This document shows, piece after piece, positions 32,330-46,547 of a stretch of 64,000 nucleotides of DNA. A program made the translations under genes and the position numbers. The first letter of the stretch is position 1. Every line of letters starts with the position of its first letter. The notes beneath the pieces were generated by a model that saw only the letters and a program-made list of their open reading frames with translations, did no database searches and was not told where the DNA came from. The DNA comes from Diploptera punctata (lineage: Eukaryota; Arthropoda; Insecta; Blattodea; Blaberidae): NCBI GenBank assembly GCA_030220185.1, contig JASPKZ010002332.1, positions 868,001 to 932,000 on the forward strand, written 5' to 3'.

Positions 32330-33130
32330 AACACAAAGAACAATCATTATTAAACGATTTCTTATCATTTCTGCAAAATAAATAAAATTTATGTAGTCTT
32401 TATGAGGAAGAAGTCAGACTTTTAAAGATATTTAATATGACTGACTATCTTGAATGATACTGCGATGAAATAGTTCCCATACTCTTTCAGCATAGCTTCG
32501 TCAACATTGGAAACATTCATAGTAATCGATAGCTTCAACTCAGCAAATATTATTTCGTTGATAGTATCCATTAAAGAATTTAAATATTTAGGCGTGAGAT
32601 TGTTTAAATCATTTGTATTCTTGTCATTTCCGGGAAGTTTGAAACACTATGAATGAGTTGTGGTATTTCGGGACTCTGAAGCGAGAGGCGGAATTTCAAG
32701 CATGAATTAAAGTTAAAAGTGGAAGGACAGATGTTTCCTTAAGTTTTAATATCTCATAGATGGTCTCGGAGTATGGCGTCCGTCTGGGGTCCGAAAATCA
32801 CGGGTACGATTTCTAGTTAATTTTTGGACGAAGAAAATTCGAGGAAGTAGCTTTCTGCGAAAGGAAAATTAAAAGCAGTCGGTTCCGTTTCACAAGATGT
32901 GTGGCACATTAAATATTAATTGAATATTAAATTCATTTGCTGGCAAAAAACTCTAACGTGTAGGAGCTCACCTATTCAGGTTGAGAACATAGAATAAATT
33001 AAGCTCACTAAACTAAGTATAGCCTATTTTGTATAATTTCAGTTTCCAAAGAAAAAAGTAAATTATAGATTTTTTTATGCTTTTGAACTTTTTTTACAAT
33101 TGAGGACTGGATGTGAACAAATGTGAACAT
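32330..33130. other. Spacer with a possible degenerate tRNA-like head
   Basis: 32,760-32,820 has GATGGTCTCGGAGTATGGC and GGGTACGATTTC, spaced like degenerate A and B boxes. This is weak evidence for an old SINE. Nothing else recognised. Confidence 0.25.
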
Positions 33131-33135
33131 AAACT

Positions 33136-33531
33136 GGACCGCATTCTGCAAAAAGGAACCAAGACACAGGATAAATTAACTGAGAAAAATGCAATTAAAG
33201 TTAAATGTCAATAAAAATTCACAAATAAAAATAAACGTTTACTTATTACTTCAACTAACAGAATATAAAAGAGCTTCTATTTTATGAGAAAGATTGCTAC
33301 TCAAACATCTTTTAATTCATTTTACACTTTTTTGTTTTTTTGGTCCTTTATACAGAAAAATGAATGTGGCTTATTCTGTTAGTCTTTTCTTACTTGCTTC
33401 ATAGATGGAAATAAAAATTCGGGTGATGGATTGGATATTTTTTTTGCAGGATCTTAACTTGAAAAACAATAATATAGAATTAACTCATATTTCAAATTTG
33501 AGGGTTAGTTCCTTTTTTGCAGAATATGTCC
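33136..33531. mobile_element. MITE-like element with 25-bp inverted ends
   Basis: GGACC-GCATTCTGCAAAAAGG at the left and the reverse complement of GGACATATTCTGCAAAAAAG at the right. There is no coding capacity between. Confidence 0.55.
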
Positions 33532-33796
33532 AACTATGTATTGTGTTTTTTAATGTTATAATTAAGGATTGATAAGTATGGGTACATAAGTATAAAGATT
33601 ATAGGCTATTAAAAATCTAGCATAATGAAATGAAAATATGAAGAAATTATAAAAAAATCTGTAATAGTCTAAATAAAATAAACATATTTACAAAGAGTCT
33701 TCATTTTGAACATTTCTACCTAAAAGCTCGTACTTAGTCACACGAATTTATTTTAATCATATTACTCGTATTATGAAGTAAATTCTAAAGAGAAAT

Positions 33797-34032
33797 GAAG
33801 GGTATAAAGAAAGAACCGGGTAAGTTACTTTTTTGACGAAATGAAGTTTGAGATGTCATCAGATTCTCCATGGAAATCATTATCATTTATGTGTGAAACA
33901 GTTTAGTCATGGATTTATTTAACTCCAAAGTGTGGCACACGGGTAATGAAGTAAGGATGTTGTACAACTAAAAGTACGTTTTATAGGTTTCATAGAAAAA
34001 GTGACTTACCTGGTTCTTTCCCTATACCCTTC
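33797..34032. mobile_element. MITE, 236 bp with about 37-bp TIRs
   Basis: The left end GAAGGGTATAAAGAAAGAAC and the continuing GGGTAAGTTACTTTTT are mirrored at the right end with few mismatches. The element is short, non-coding and AT-rich inside. Confidence 0.75.
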
Positions 34033-34298
34033 AAACACATTAAAAGTGATTTTAATTGATTTTTAAACGAATGTGTTCCTGTAAGTAGGTGGTATCGTTG
34101 TCGCGCCTGTACCAGACATTATTATTTTTATAAATATCTACCACGCGTACGACGTGCTCCCTCTGTCACCACGTGTGTTGCGTGGGCTCCTCGCATGCTT
34201 CTTGGATTCACATCAGCTGCGTTTTTGCGATCATCCAAGGTACGTTAGGAAGCTATAATACTGCCCGCTATCTTATGAGTCAATTTTCCGGAAAACAA

Positions 34299-34349
34299 CA
34301 ATAATAATAATAATAATAATAATATAAAATAATAATAATAATAATAATA

Positions 34350-34395
<46 letters not shown>

Positions 34396-34455
34396 GTAAT
34401 AATAATAACAACAATAATAACAATAATAATAATAATAATAAATAATAATAATAAC
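34299..34455. repeat. AAT microsatellite
   Basis: Imperfect AAT array with a few AAC and AGT units. Confidence 0.95.
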
Positions 34456-34707
34456 GTTAATAATAGTAATACAATTTGTGTTTTAGTATATAAATATAAC
34501 TTATAGTATATTTTATATATTTTTTATGATTATGAACGATGACCTGAAGAACAAAGGCAACATGAATTGGAACGACTTCTTTTGACATTTTCAATATCAA
34601 GCTCGATTTTATCTTAAACTAATTTATAAAGATGAAATGAAATAAAATAAAATTTGTTTTTAATGTTATATAAAGAGAATTGTAGTACAGCAACTCCGTA
34701 TTATTAA

Positions 34708-34800
34708 ATACGTTCGGTGGTCTAGTGGCTATCATTCTCACCTCTGAATCTGAAATTTAGCGGGTTCAAATCTGATTGGAATCGACAGATTTTTTAAAGG
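34708..34800 (+). repeat. tRNA-like SINE head (decayed)
   Basis: GGTGGTCTAGTGGCTATCAT (A-box region) and GCGGGTTCAAATC (B box) with tRNA-like spacing, followed by a T-run. It does not close a good acceptor stem, so it is a SINE or tRNA pseudogene of a family separate from 1 and 2. Confidence 0.5.
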
Positions 34801-35596
34801 CATAAAATGCTGAGTGTTTTCTTTCGAAAATAGAGAAAGGAAGTGCGATCCGTGTTTTAGATTTACCCGCACATAACTTAGCATTATATGTAATACTTGT
34901 GAATAAAATCAGCTATATCTTTCACATCCAGCTTAGAAACGCAACGACGCTGATTTGAGATATTAAAAGAGCCTAATAAATTAAAAGAGTAATTATATAA
35001 CTAGTTGACGTTTGTATCTTGATATCTCCATCCTTTTCCTAGATTTAATTTTTGATTGGCCTTCTGATTTTGTAGTCAGTGTACATGGCTATAAATGCGT
35101 GGTCCGGATTTCGACTTCTGACTGTGAACATAAATTTTCTCTAATGAAAAAGTCCACATTCCATCAATATCTGGGTGTGTGCGACTGTCTTCATGCACAT
35201 AAGTGAGTATATGAAGGCCTATGTGTAATGAATATACAGTAAGCAGCAAATCAAGATGACGATGTGATGACAGTCAAACAAGGAATGCGAAAAAAATGGA
35301 ATTATGAGAGATAGCGAAATATTTACGAAACTAAGGGGCATAGGTTAGTGGTTCCTACTTGTTGGTATAAACACTGCTTAAAGTGCAGTCCCATCAAAGA
35401 TCCCGAGGGAGGAGTACTTCAGTTCAGTGTCTGAGAGCTTCATGTACGGGAGTGTTGAGAACTCATGTTTCATCATCAGGGATACAATTCTGGGTTTGAA
35501 CTTCGTAAGTGCAAGACGCGAAATGTGCAACCAACGATTATGAACGAATCTGTGAAATATTTCATTTTCTAAGAGTATTTTATGAAGTGCGTCGAC

Positions 35597-35687
35597 ATGG
35601 CTAAACTCAAGAGCAGTGCGTTTCGACAACAGTTTATCGCCGTCATCGTTCTGGCAATTACAGTACACGAAGTTCATTCTCTGGAAG
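35597..35687 (+). CDS. Candidate first coding exon with signal peptide
   Basis: ATG in a good context (GACATGG) encodes MAKLKSSAFRQQFIAVIVLA and ITVHEVHSLEG: basic n-region, hydrophobic core and a small-residue cleavage region, as in a secreted protein. The codon after Glu is split by a consensus donor (GGAAG/GTAAAG at 35,687), phase 1. An in-frame ATG 15 nt upstream (MKCVD) is also possible. Upstream are TATAAA (35,366) and TCAGT initiator-like sites (35,419 and 35,424). I found no matching downstream exon, so the product is unknown. It could be the start of a gene whose other exons lie far away or a dead exon. Confidence 0.4.
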
Positions 35688-35689
35688 GT

Positions 35690-36805
35690 AAAGTAATTTA
35701 CTACTTTCTTTTTTCAAATACTTTAAGACTCAGTGTAAGAGTTAGTTCGTTATACGTGTTATGGCATACTTTTAAATTTAAAATACGCATTTTATTAATT
35801 ATAATTCCCCTTATATTTATAAGCTTAGATATAGGCCTAGTTATATTAACACTTTTAGTAATAAATAGGAAAAATCAACATTTATAAATTCAGAAAACTT
35901 TGGTTTTAACACTTGTTAGGACCATTATAATGAAGTGTGTAACATTTTTCATTTTCTTTCCTGTATAGAAATCCATTGATTAGATCGAAGAATATGTTTC
36001 TGCAATTATAAATTACATACATAGAAATTACAATACAATTACTAATAAGGCAAATTCACGGGAGCTTGTGCAAATTAAGCAGCATTAAAATTTTCAGTTC
36101 GTTAAGAAAAAAACGAATTAAAAATATCTTTACAATAAATTGTTCGAAATGTTACAACACTTGTGGTGTTTTTTGTATATTATGTACCTATATAAGGCGT
36201 ATGTGTTTAAGTTAGATGACGGTGCTGGTAATTTGAATATCATATTAATGATATGCATTATTTACTATATCGGGTATCTTATAATGTAATTTAATTTTAA
36301 CACTGTGGAAAATGCTTTTCTATCACTAAGTTTATTATTTTAGTAAAATAATAATATGACTACTCTATTTGACGATGTTAATCTCGTTATTTTTCCTACG
36401 AGGCTAATCGTAGGGTTTGAACTCTTAAAAATGGACATTTCGCCAGAGATATTATTTTCATATCCCAGTATTACTTAGTACCTTTTAAATGGTAACCGAC
36501 GGTTTCTAGCTTAATATCCAAATGGACCTGAATCCTCGAATTTTCCACACCCCCGAAATCAATCGAGGCGGGTCTTCTGATCTAATGTCCGACGCGGTTA
36601 TTTAATTTCCCTAGTGATAATTTATAGATTTTACTTTTAATTCATTGCTGATACCATACCCCCTTTCCAGTTAGTCTTACATATGGACATTTAAAGTATT
36701 TTTGTAGTTGTTGGTGACACTAACGATCACCACTTCTTAATTCTTAATAACATTGACTAGGATTTTATAAGTTATCACAGATATAAAAGGATTAAGCATC
36801 TATAT
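35690..36805. other. Spacer (possible intron), nothing recognised
   Basis: AT-rich, no repeat family or ORF recognised. Confidence 0.4.
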
Positions 36806-36810
36806 GAAGA

Positions 36811-37338
36811 TATACAGAGTGTCTGAAACCTTGCAGAGAAAATTATACAGATGGTAGAGGACTATAAACCATGTATTTTGAAATTTGTATAGGAAACAAA
36901 TGGTCCGATTTGCAATACTTATTTCTTATGACGTCATGATAACAACAACGTACATTTCAGAGCTACTGTTCAAAGTGGCGACCACGAGTCTCAATACATG
37001 CATGACAACGATGCATACGATTTTGTCGCATTCTTTTAAAAATAAATTGTGACTTATGTGCAATGAGACAGGCAGTTAGAACCCTAGCGAGCAGTTCTAC
37101 TAGGATTTCATACATCGATGACTTGATGTGTCTCCATAGAAAAAATTATCAGCAAGTGATTGTGAGATATATTATTTTGCAAGCTAGCGTCATAAAAACA
37201 TGATTCTAGAGACAGTTGTTTTGCTATGAAAAAGAGAGCAACGTACAAGAATTTCATATAATATCTCGTGAGCCTGAAACAAGAATTCAAACTATTAATT
37301 CCCTATTTAAAAATACTCAGATTGAGACACTCTGTATA
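36811..37338. mobile_element. Non-autonomous mariner-type element
   Basis: Terminal inverted repeats TATACAGAGTGTCT at both ends, with TA at the boundaries and the ACAGxGTGTCT style of arthropod mariner-like ends. The 528-bp interior has no transposase. Confidence 0.65.
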
Positions 37339-37349
37339 TAGTATTTTAT

Positions 37350-37990
37350 CATAAGTAATGCCACGAGTGATTTCTAATTTATCTAGATAATTTGGAAATC
37401 AGGACTGGTATTTGTTAGGACTATTTAACGAATAAAATTAAGCTGTTTATTCACAAATCATTATTTAAATATAGTTATTTTCAAATATTTATACATTTAA
37501 ACGTAAATGGCGATGCTTGAAACACAAATGATGAGAAACGTTATGTATCATTTGTTCATCACTGCAACCAGATCGTATTTATTGCCAAAATAGAACCTCA
37601 ATATTCTAAGAATGCACCCTAGTGGAGAAAAAAGAAACATTATTACAGGTTATTAATTAATTTCTGATGTCCTATGAATTAAATATGCCAATTATATTTT
37701 TCTGCAACGTTAATTCCTGGGAAATAATAAGTTTAAGAAAGTGCAAACAGTGGTTTCTTTTTTTTTAACGGTATAATCAATTGCTACGAACGTTTTTCTA
37801 TTATATCTCGCAAGCAGAATCTGGTTGGATTCGTGTAGTATTTATACAATCTGGGAGCCACTTTGCAGATGAAGGTGATGAATGAAAGTGATAAAATCGA
37901 AGTTAAAAACGACTGTGATTGGTTGTAAATCAAAATTCATTGGAATGTGATTGGTCATTGACTGTCATTTGGCGCATGAGTTAAATAGTC
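37350..37990 (+). repeat. Dispersed repeat A (copy 1)
   Basis: About 640 bp that matches 43,790-44,475 in reverse complement. Landmarks include TAATTTATCTAGATAATTTG, AAGTGCAAA, GCAGAATCTGGTT and ACGACTGTGATTGG. No coding content; probably a DNA-element or MITE family. Confidence 0.75.
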
Positions 37991-37999
37991 ACTATTAAC

Positions 38000-38985
38000 A
38001 TATTTATGTACAAATTATTTATCTTAATATATTGTACATTATAAACACAGGCTTATATTTTTTACACTTTTATTCCAATGTCATTATGTGAAATAAAATT
38101 AAAATAATGTAATTGGAAGTTATTTTTATGACTTCTTTAAAAATGTTATATCGGCTACTGAAATTAGCTGAATGTATTAAACCTTTATACAAGGAAAGCC
38201 AGCAGATAGGATTAGAAAATGAGAATACAATTCACAATAAATATAAATGATATATCATTTAAATATAAAAAGAACATAAAACGGTATGAACGAAAAAAAT
38301 AATATCGTGTAAATTATCAAAACGTAGGCAGCCAAATTCTTGATTAAAATCCATGGTGATTATTTATTAGTAAAGCTGGTCAATTACACATTCACTCCCA
38401 CTCGAATCTCATTCTCTGAGCTTTCCAATATCGTTGCTTCTACGGAGGCACTTGGCGTATTCAGGAAATGAAGGGAGGTGAATGCCAAACGCATGCGCGG
38501 GAGTAGAATGTAAGCGAGAGCGACAGGGAATCCCGTTGGATAAGATTTCCCGTGAGTAGTCTACATAAACAAAATAATGTATACAATGACTTCGAATGTT
38601 AAAGAGAATGTGTTTAATATATTATCTTATGGAACCTGCATTCTACAAGACTTATGCTTAAATGCAATCTTGTATATTACACATAAAAAATAATTAAATA
38701 TACTTGGTACTGTAAATAAAATGTATTCCGACAGCACTAAACGTATGTTTAGAATCTACATCAATAGTATTTCCATGCTAAATTTTTAAGACAATTATAT
38801 ATTGTGATATTTTCTTTCACCTACCAATGTATAAAAATATCAGACAATAATTGATCAACACGGAATAACTCATTATATATAATGGCTGAAATGGCCAATT
38901 GTACATTAATTGAATTTACGTAGTTTAGAAAAATGTAAATATTAGCGTGCTAATTTTCATGCGATTGAGTACAGTATAAAAACAT
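38000..38985. other. Spacer between repeats A and B
   Basis: Mostly AT-rich. 38,395-38,560 is a GC-richer patch (ACGCATGCGCGGGAG, GAGCGAGAGCGAC) of unknown nature. Confidence 0.35.
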
Positions 38986-38990
38986 ATTTT

Positions 38991-39588
38991 TGCGCCATAG
39001 TGCGTTTTGTCGTACTTACAGCAATAGCGACCATGATTGAAAGTTCAACTTTCTACATTTCGGAGTAGCCAACTTAAATAGCTATACTGTAATAAAATAA
39101 CTATACTATAATATTACATATTACAAACCACGTGTGGGAAGTAAAACAACTGCCCTCTATGTATACTACATACAATGTATATACAAAATATATCCAAAAG
39201 ATAGTGTTAATATACATTATACGAAACAAATCACTTGCATTTTAAATGAACTTAACTTTATTTGAAACAATATAAAACAATAAATACGTACTTGCCGCCA
39301 TTATATCACTAATTGGTTTCATGACCTCCTGTAGTTTCAACTATTAAACATTGCCCACACTGTTAACGTTAGTCAATTGTTTATAATAAACGCAAATATT
39401 TCCAACAAATATGTATTATTTTACTATTATTTATTATTTTGAAAACACCATCGCGCAAGAAAATAATGTACAACGCACGTCTGTGAAGTGTTTTACAGAA
39501 TCTCGGAAATTAAAAACCTTGCTATCGCTCGGTTTTAAACATTTTCCTCGCTTCTGTAAAAACCACTTCCCAATCTCGCATCGTAATA
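38991..39588 (+). repeat. Dispersed repeat B (copy 1)
   Basis: Matches 45,210-45,863 in reverse complement over its whole length. Landmarks include TTTGTCGTACTTACAGCAAT, GCCGCCATTATATC, ACACTGTTAACGTTAGTCAA and GCTATCGCTCGGTTTTAAAC. No ORF. Confidence 0.8.
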
Positions 39589-39878
39589 TTTGCTATTAAT
39601 GCGACTATCTTCTCAAGTTCAGGGAGCAGCTACACTTTGAGAAATTAATTTAAAAGAAAATGCTTTTTTTAAAAAATACGGCAAATTGACAAATATAGTA
39701 TTCTTTAAGTACAGTATGTCAAACGGAGACATAAAATTCAGTTTAGATGTTGAGTGCCCTATTATACTTCACTCTAAAAATTGTAAATTTTGAAGATGCG
39801 AGTATAGTTTTTATTACTTTCTTTTTTTGCTGATTTCATATAGAATGATCCTTAAATGTTTTATAGGTTTATATTTAA

Positions 39879-41411
<1,533 letters not shown>

Positions 41412-42820
41412 AATAATTGAGGACGTCGCTCTAACAACGACTTGTGCTGGTATACGCCCTTTTTAGGGCGATTGCATATCCTTGAAATACTGGTCTTATT
41501 CTAACATATATTAGAATTTTGTGTACATCCGAGCTGCCTAGATACCACAACAGTAGAAAGAGTAAAAGTGTACCACGTTGCGCTAGTCTTGCAGGTGATC
41601 AGATGTTCGTATATTATTTTGTGCCTTGTGACGTATAGGTGAATTTTGTTAAAAACACTGCGATTACATAATAATTGTAAAACTATGGAAGGCAACAATG
41701 GCAGAAATGAATCAGTAAACATCTCATACCTAATAAAGATACGGATGGTGCTGGGGGCTAGAATAAAAATGTTATACTTATTACATTTATATTAGTGTTT
41801 TCGAAAGCGCACCATGTAAACAATTGTTGCAGATATTTCCAGTTAGAGCTACCAGATACTCACAATTTGACATAAAGAATTTAACTTATACAGCATAAGA
41901 TTCAAAATATTTTGATAGTGGAAACTTGTAAAGAATATCGTGAAGTTATTTCATCTTGTCGAAATTATTCTATGGGACAGTTCCATTCTGAAGAATGGTC
42001 AGGAACACTGAATCCACACCTTATGAAGAAACAAACAAGTAAGCAGTCTCCTTTTCAGATTCGGAAATACCACCAAATCCTTTGTGAGCCTTAAGGAGGA
42101 GTGTTTGCGTCTAAATGCTATGGTAATGCATTCAATGAATTCATATTTTGGAAAAGAGAGAACTCATTTTGTCACATCGCCAAAGATGAAGTGTGTTCCG
42201 CTTAAACAGACTAAGGGAAATTATATTAGGAATTTGTTTCCTTCTTGAATGAAGACTCAAGAAACTGACATGAACATTTAATAGAAGAGGCAAAACTAGA
42301 AACTGAAGACGAAGAGACGGACACGTGCTATATATTAACAACGAATTTTTATTTAGTTACAGTTATTATATTTTTAATATTCTCAATTGTAGAAATACCA
42401 TGATTTTTGTAGCATTTGATATTAGTTCAAAATATTAATTTTATTAATTTGTAAACAATTTTTCATATTTTGTGTTCTAAATGGGTTGCATTCAAAACTT
42501 TGGACAATGTTCCTCATACGAATCATTACTTGTATGTAAAATTTTGTAAAATAATAAAATTTCAATCTAATTTGTATGTTCACCCTAAATAGGGGCGTAT
42601 GTAGAAATGAAAATAAATGACTATTATTTAATATTATAGTTGTTAAAATTTATTTTTGTGTTAATGATGTAGTCAGAGTAATGTAGCCTATACCTACATA
42701 GATACACCATTTTCCTTCAATTGAATAAGCTTGAACCGAAGTAGTGTACTAAACTTTATTTATTTCAGATCATCATATTCAATCATACGCCTTTGTAAGG
42801 GCGACGTCCCTCAATTATTT
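41412..42820. mobile_element. Unknown DNA element with about 28-bp inverted ends
   Basis: The left end AATAATTGAGGACGTCGCTC and the reverse complement of the right end (AATAATTGAGGGACGTCGCC) match. The inverted similarity continues loosely through a GTATACGCC/GCGTATGAT motif. About 1.4 kb long. Inside, no long ORF survives; a short start (MEGNNGRNES at 41,684) is too brief to judge. Superfamily unknown. Confidence 0.55.
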
Positions 42821-42824
42821 TGTG

Positions 42825-43785
42825 ATGATTTTTATTAAATCATCCATGTGTCTGCTAATTAGTAATATTAGATTAAATTATTATTAGATTAAATACGATT
42901 GCGGTAGTCTATTGGTTTGTTGATTTGTAACATTGAATAATAGTCATAATAAAAGGAAATTTGCGAACAAATTTCCAATTGAGACGTTCGCATGGCAAAC
43001 CAAATTAAGCCTATCACCAACAGACACTAACTGACGCACTCACACATGTTCCATAAAACACCCCCGGCCGGCCGGTTGATTACAAATCTAGTTTGGTTTA
43101 AGTCGACCAGGGGCTTCCTTATACTAGCAACAACTGTCACACACCCGGATTTCTTTCCCCAACATAATATCTGAATGCCCGATGTACCATCCATCCAGAA
43201 CGAATGCAATTAAAAATCTCAACAGACTAATCTACAGAGTCAAAATGCCATCGAACTATTAACGTCCATAACTATGTATAAAATAAATTTAAATTGTCTT
43301 AGAATCATAGTTCAATAATTGATAATAGAAAAATATTCTAAAAGTCTACTACATATTTAGTATAATTTCTGAGTTTTGCATATATACTGCAGTAAGTAGA
43401 GAATTGTAAATCTGACAACTTTAATAACATTGTATAATTGTAAAGTATTGTGATAATATTTTTATGTCGAGATATTTTTAATTAAACGCGACATAAATAA
43501 AAATATATAATACATTAAGATTGTCTTAATTACTTCCCATTGATATATAATTTAACTTACTTAGAACAAATATTAAAATAGCATAATTTTTATAGTTGGA
43601 TTGCAAAATTATAATATACTGGCCTATGAGAGGTTAAATGGACATTATAGGTCTTTTGAGCAATAGAGTTACTTAGGTGAAATATTAACGAAGTATGGAC
43701 AATTTGTACAATTTTTTAAAAAAGTTTGTTCATAACATATTAGATTGAAAAGGAATATTCCTATTTTATATGCTAAAAATATTAT
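42825..43785. other. Spacer, nothing confidently recognised
   Basis: 43,025-43,205 is GC-richer (includes CCGGCCGGCCGG) than its surroundings, but its ORF has no recognisable features. Confidence 0.35.
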
Positions 43786-43789
43786 TTAT

Positions 43790-43917
43790 GACTATTTAAC
43801 ACATGCCCCAAATGACAGTCAATGATCAATCACATTTCAATTAATTTTGATTTACAACCAATCACAGTCGTTTTTTCACCTCGATTTTATCACTTTCATT
43901 TTATCAAGTGTCTCCCA

Positions 43918-43965
<48 letters not shown>

Positions 43966-44475
43966 CACGAATGTAACCAGATTCTGCTTGCGCGATATAA
44001 TAGAAAAACATTCGTAGCAATTGATTACAACATAAAAAAAGAACCACTATTTGCACTTTCTTAAACGTATTATTTCCCAGGAATTATCGTTGCAGAAAAT
44101 ATAATTGACATAGTTACATCATAGGACATCAGAAATTAAGTAATAACATGTAATAATGAGTCATTTTTTCTCCACTAGGGTGATTTCTTATAATATTGCG
44201 ATTCTATCTGGCAATAAATATGATCTGGTTGCAGTGATGAACAAATGAAACATAACGTTTCTCATTTGTTTTAAAACATCACCGTTTACATTAAATATAT
44301 ACATATTTTAAAATAACTATATTTAAATAATGATTTGTGAGTAAACAGCTTAATTTTATTCATTAAATAGTTCTAACAAATGCCACTCTTGATTTCCAAA
44401 TTCTCTAGATAAATTCAGTCTTCACTTCGTGAGTCGTGAATTTATCGATAATTTGGAATCTCTCTTCTCATTACT
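43790..44475 (-). repeat. Dispersed repeat A (copy 2), with TA expansion
   Basis: Reverse-oriented partner of 37,350-37,990. It differs by a TA microsatellite at 43,922-43,962 that is absent from copy 1, and by scattered substitutions. Confidence 0.75.
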
Positions 44476-44479
44476 TATG

Positions 44480-45205
44480 ACAAATTTCCTGGTTAGAGAT
44501 AGTCACTCAGACACACAGTTGTAGTCACTAGCATGATTTACAGGGAAATAAATTGGCATGTTCCATATATATATATAGTAAATACATTTTTAAAGCTTGT
44601 CGCCATTGTTGTCGTTATATAAACTGGTCTCTGTAATCGCGCTTGTCTGGTTACCGGAGTTTTTGGAGACGATGCCTAAGCTGCACCAATACAATCAGTA
44701 CTTCTTTACCTTCAACAAGATATTTTTAAACAGTAAGTTTTAATCTCCTTTAGGAATAAATACATCGGTCGGGCGATAGACATGGTCAATGTGTACCGGT
44801 ATATTTAGAAGACTGTATTTCTACCATGTTCACTGGTTTAAATTGAATAATACTACGACATTGCTTTGACGACTGAGGAAAACAGTAAATTAATTAATTT
44901 AAAAAATCGATATACTTGATAAGCCTCGAGATTAAACCCGGCCCTCCTGAATACGAGTCTCAAAACGTTATCATCTGTGCCAACTCATTCGATGAAGGAA
45001 AAAAAAATGTACCTAGAGCGTACCTACAGACTGATCTAACGCTATTAAATGTCACACTATTACAATAACTTAATATAAACTATTAATAGTGCGAATTAAG
45101 AAGGGTTTAAATATATGTCATTGATGTTGACCTCTTTAATTTCCAAGATGCCAATTTTCTTTGGAGAAGAAAAGAAAATTAGTAAATTTAATTAGTATAG
45201 CACCG
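44480..45205. other. Spacer between repeats A and B, nothing recognised
   Basis: AT-rich, no recognised element. Confidence 0.4.
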
Positions 45206-45209
45206 GTAT

Positions 45210-45863
45210 ATTACGATGCGAGGTTGGGAAGGGTTTTTACAGAAACGAGGAAAATGTTTAAAAACCGAGCGATAGCGAGGTTCTTAATTTCTGAGATTCT
45301 GTAAAACACTTCACACACGTGCGTTGTACATTATTTTTTTGGGCGATGATGTTTTCAAAATAATAAATAATGGTAAAATAATAACATCTTTGTTGGAAAT
45401 ATTTGCGTTCATTATAAAAAATTGACTAACATTAACAGTGTGGGCAATGTTTGTTAGTTGAAACTACAGGAGGCCCTGAAACCAATCAGGCATAAAATGG
45501 CGGCAAGTACGTATTTATTGTTTTATATTGTTTGAAATAAAGTTCAGTTAATTAAAAATGCAACAATTTGTTTCGTAAAAAGTATATTAACACTACCATT
45601 TGGATATTTTTTGTATATACATTGTATGTAGTATATATAGAGGGCAGTGGTTTTACTTCCCACACGCGTTTTGAAGTATGTAATATTACAGTATAGTTAT
45701 TTTATTACAGTATAGTTATTTTATTACAGTATAGTTATTTTATTACAGTATAGTTATTTTATTACAGTATAGTTATTTAGGTTGGAAATCCCGAAAGGAA
45801 GTTGAACTTTCAATCATGGTCGCCATTGCTGTAAGTACGACAAAACGCACAATCGCGCAGAAG
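45210..45863 (-). repeat. Dispersed repeat B (copy 2), with 19-bp minisatellite
   Basis: Reverse-oriented partner of 38,991-39,588. At 45,686-45,776 it carries about five tandem 19-bp units (ATTACAGTATAGTTATTTT) where copy 1 has about two, a local expansion. Confidence 0.8.
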
Positions 45864-45869
45864 AGTAAT

Positions 45870-46545
45870 TTTGAGTTTAGCATAAATTAAATTAATAATT
45901 AGCAATAACTATGCAGACTCTATGTACGGAATCCTAGGTTTTTTTTTTGCGATTTACGAAACTTCTGTCGTGCAGTGCTATATATAAAATGGAACTAGGA
46001 GCCAAAGTCATGGAAATGTTAACGTTTTATACTTCATATATGGATATTACGTCACTATGAGAGTGTAAACTACTTGCGTTTTTTTTAAACTAGTGCATAG
46101 GAAGTACAGTATTGGGTGCAGTAATGAAGTGACGTCACGACTGGAGAGATGCAACTAACTTAAAGGAGAAAGTAATTTCACGAATAAATCACCTATAAAT
46201 TCCCTTTCTTTTCACGATCCATTAGATATTTGAAAACAAAGAACAATCTTATACAGATCATTACTATAATATATCAATACAATATAAAGTTTATATATTT
46301 ATATTTATTTAGTTATACAATTAATACCACCTTTTTGAACAACCAAAAGTTAAAAATAATTGTTAATGGGTAAAGCTTAAAGTAAAATTAACTGATATAA
46401 AATTAGATACTTATGGAAGTAAATATAAATTGGTATTAAATTCAAGATGGATATTTATAAAAACAGATCTGCAACAATAATAATCTACACAAATAGCAAG
46501 TGCTCAATATAATATCTATGGATTGGGAAACGGGTCTAGTAATTA
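45870..46545. other. Spacer, nothing recognised
   Basis: AT-rich, no coding or repeat content identified. Confidence 0.4.
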
Positions 46546-46547
46546 AT

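Noticed and set aside
35378..35677. 99-codon minus-strand ORF
   Set aside because: Antisense to the signal-peptide exon, with no domain; the plus-strand reading has better start, signal and splice context.
43027..43209. 60-codon minus-strand ORF in GC-rich patch
   Set aside because: No family resemblance and no splice context; base composition alone explains the open frame.
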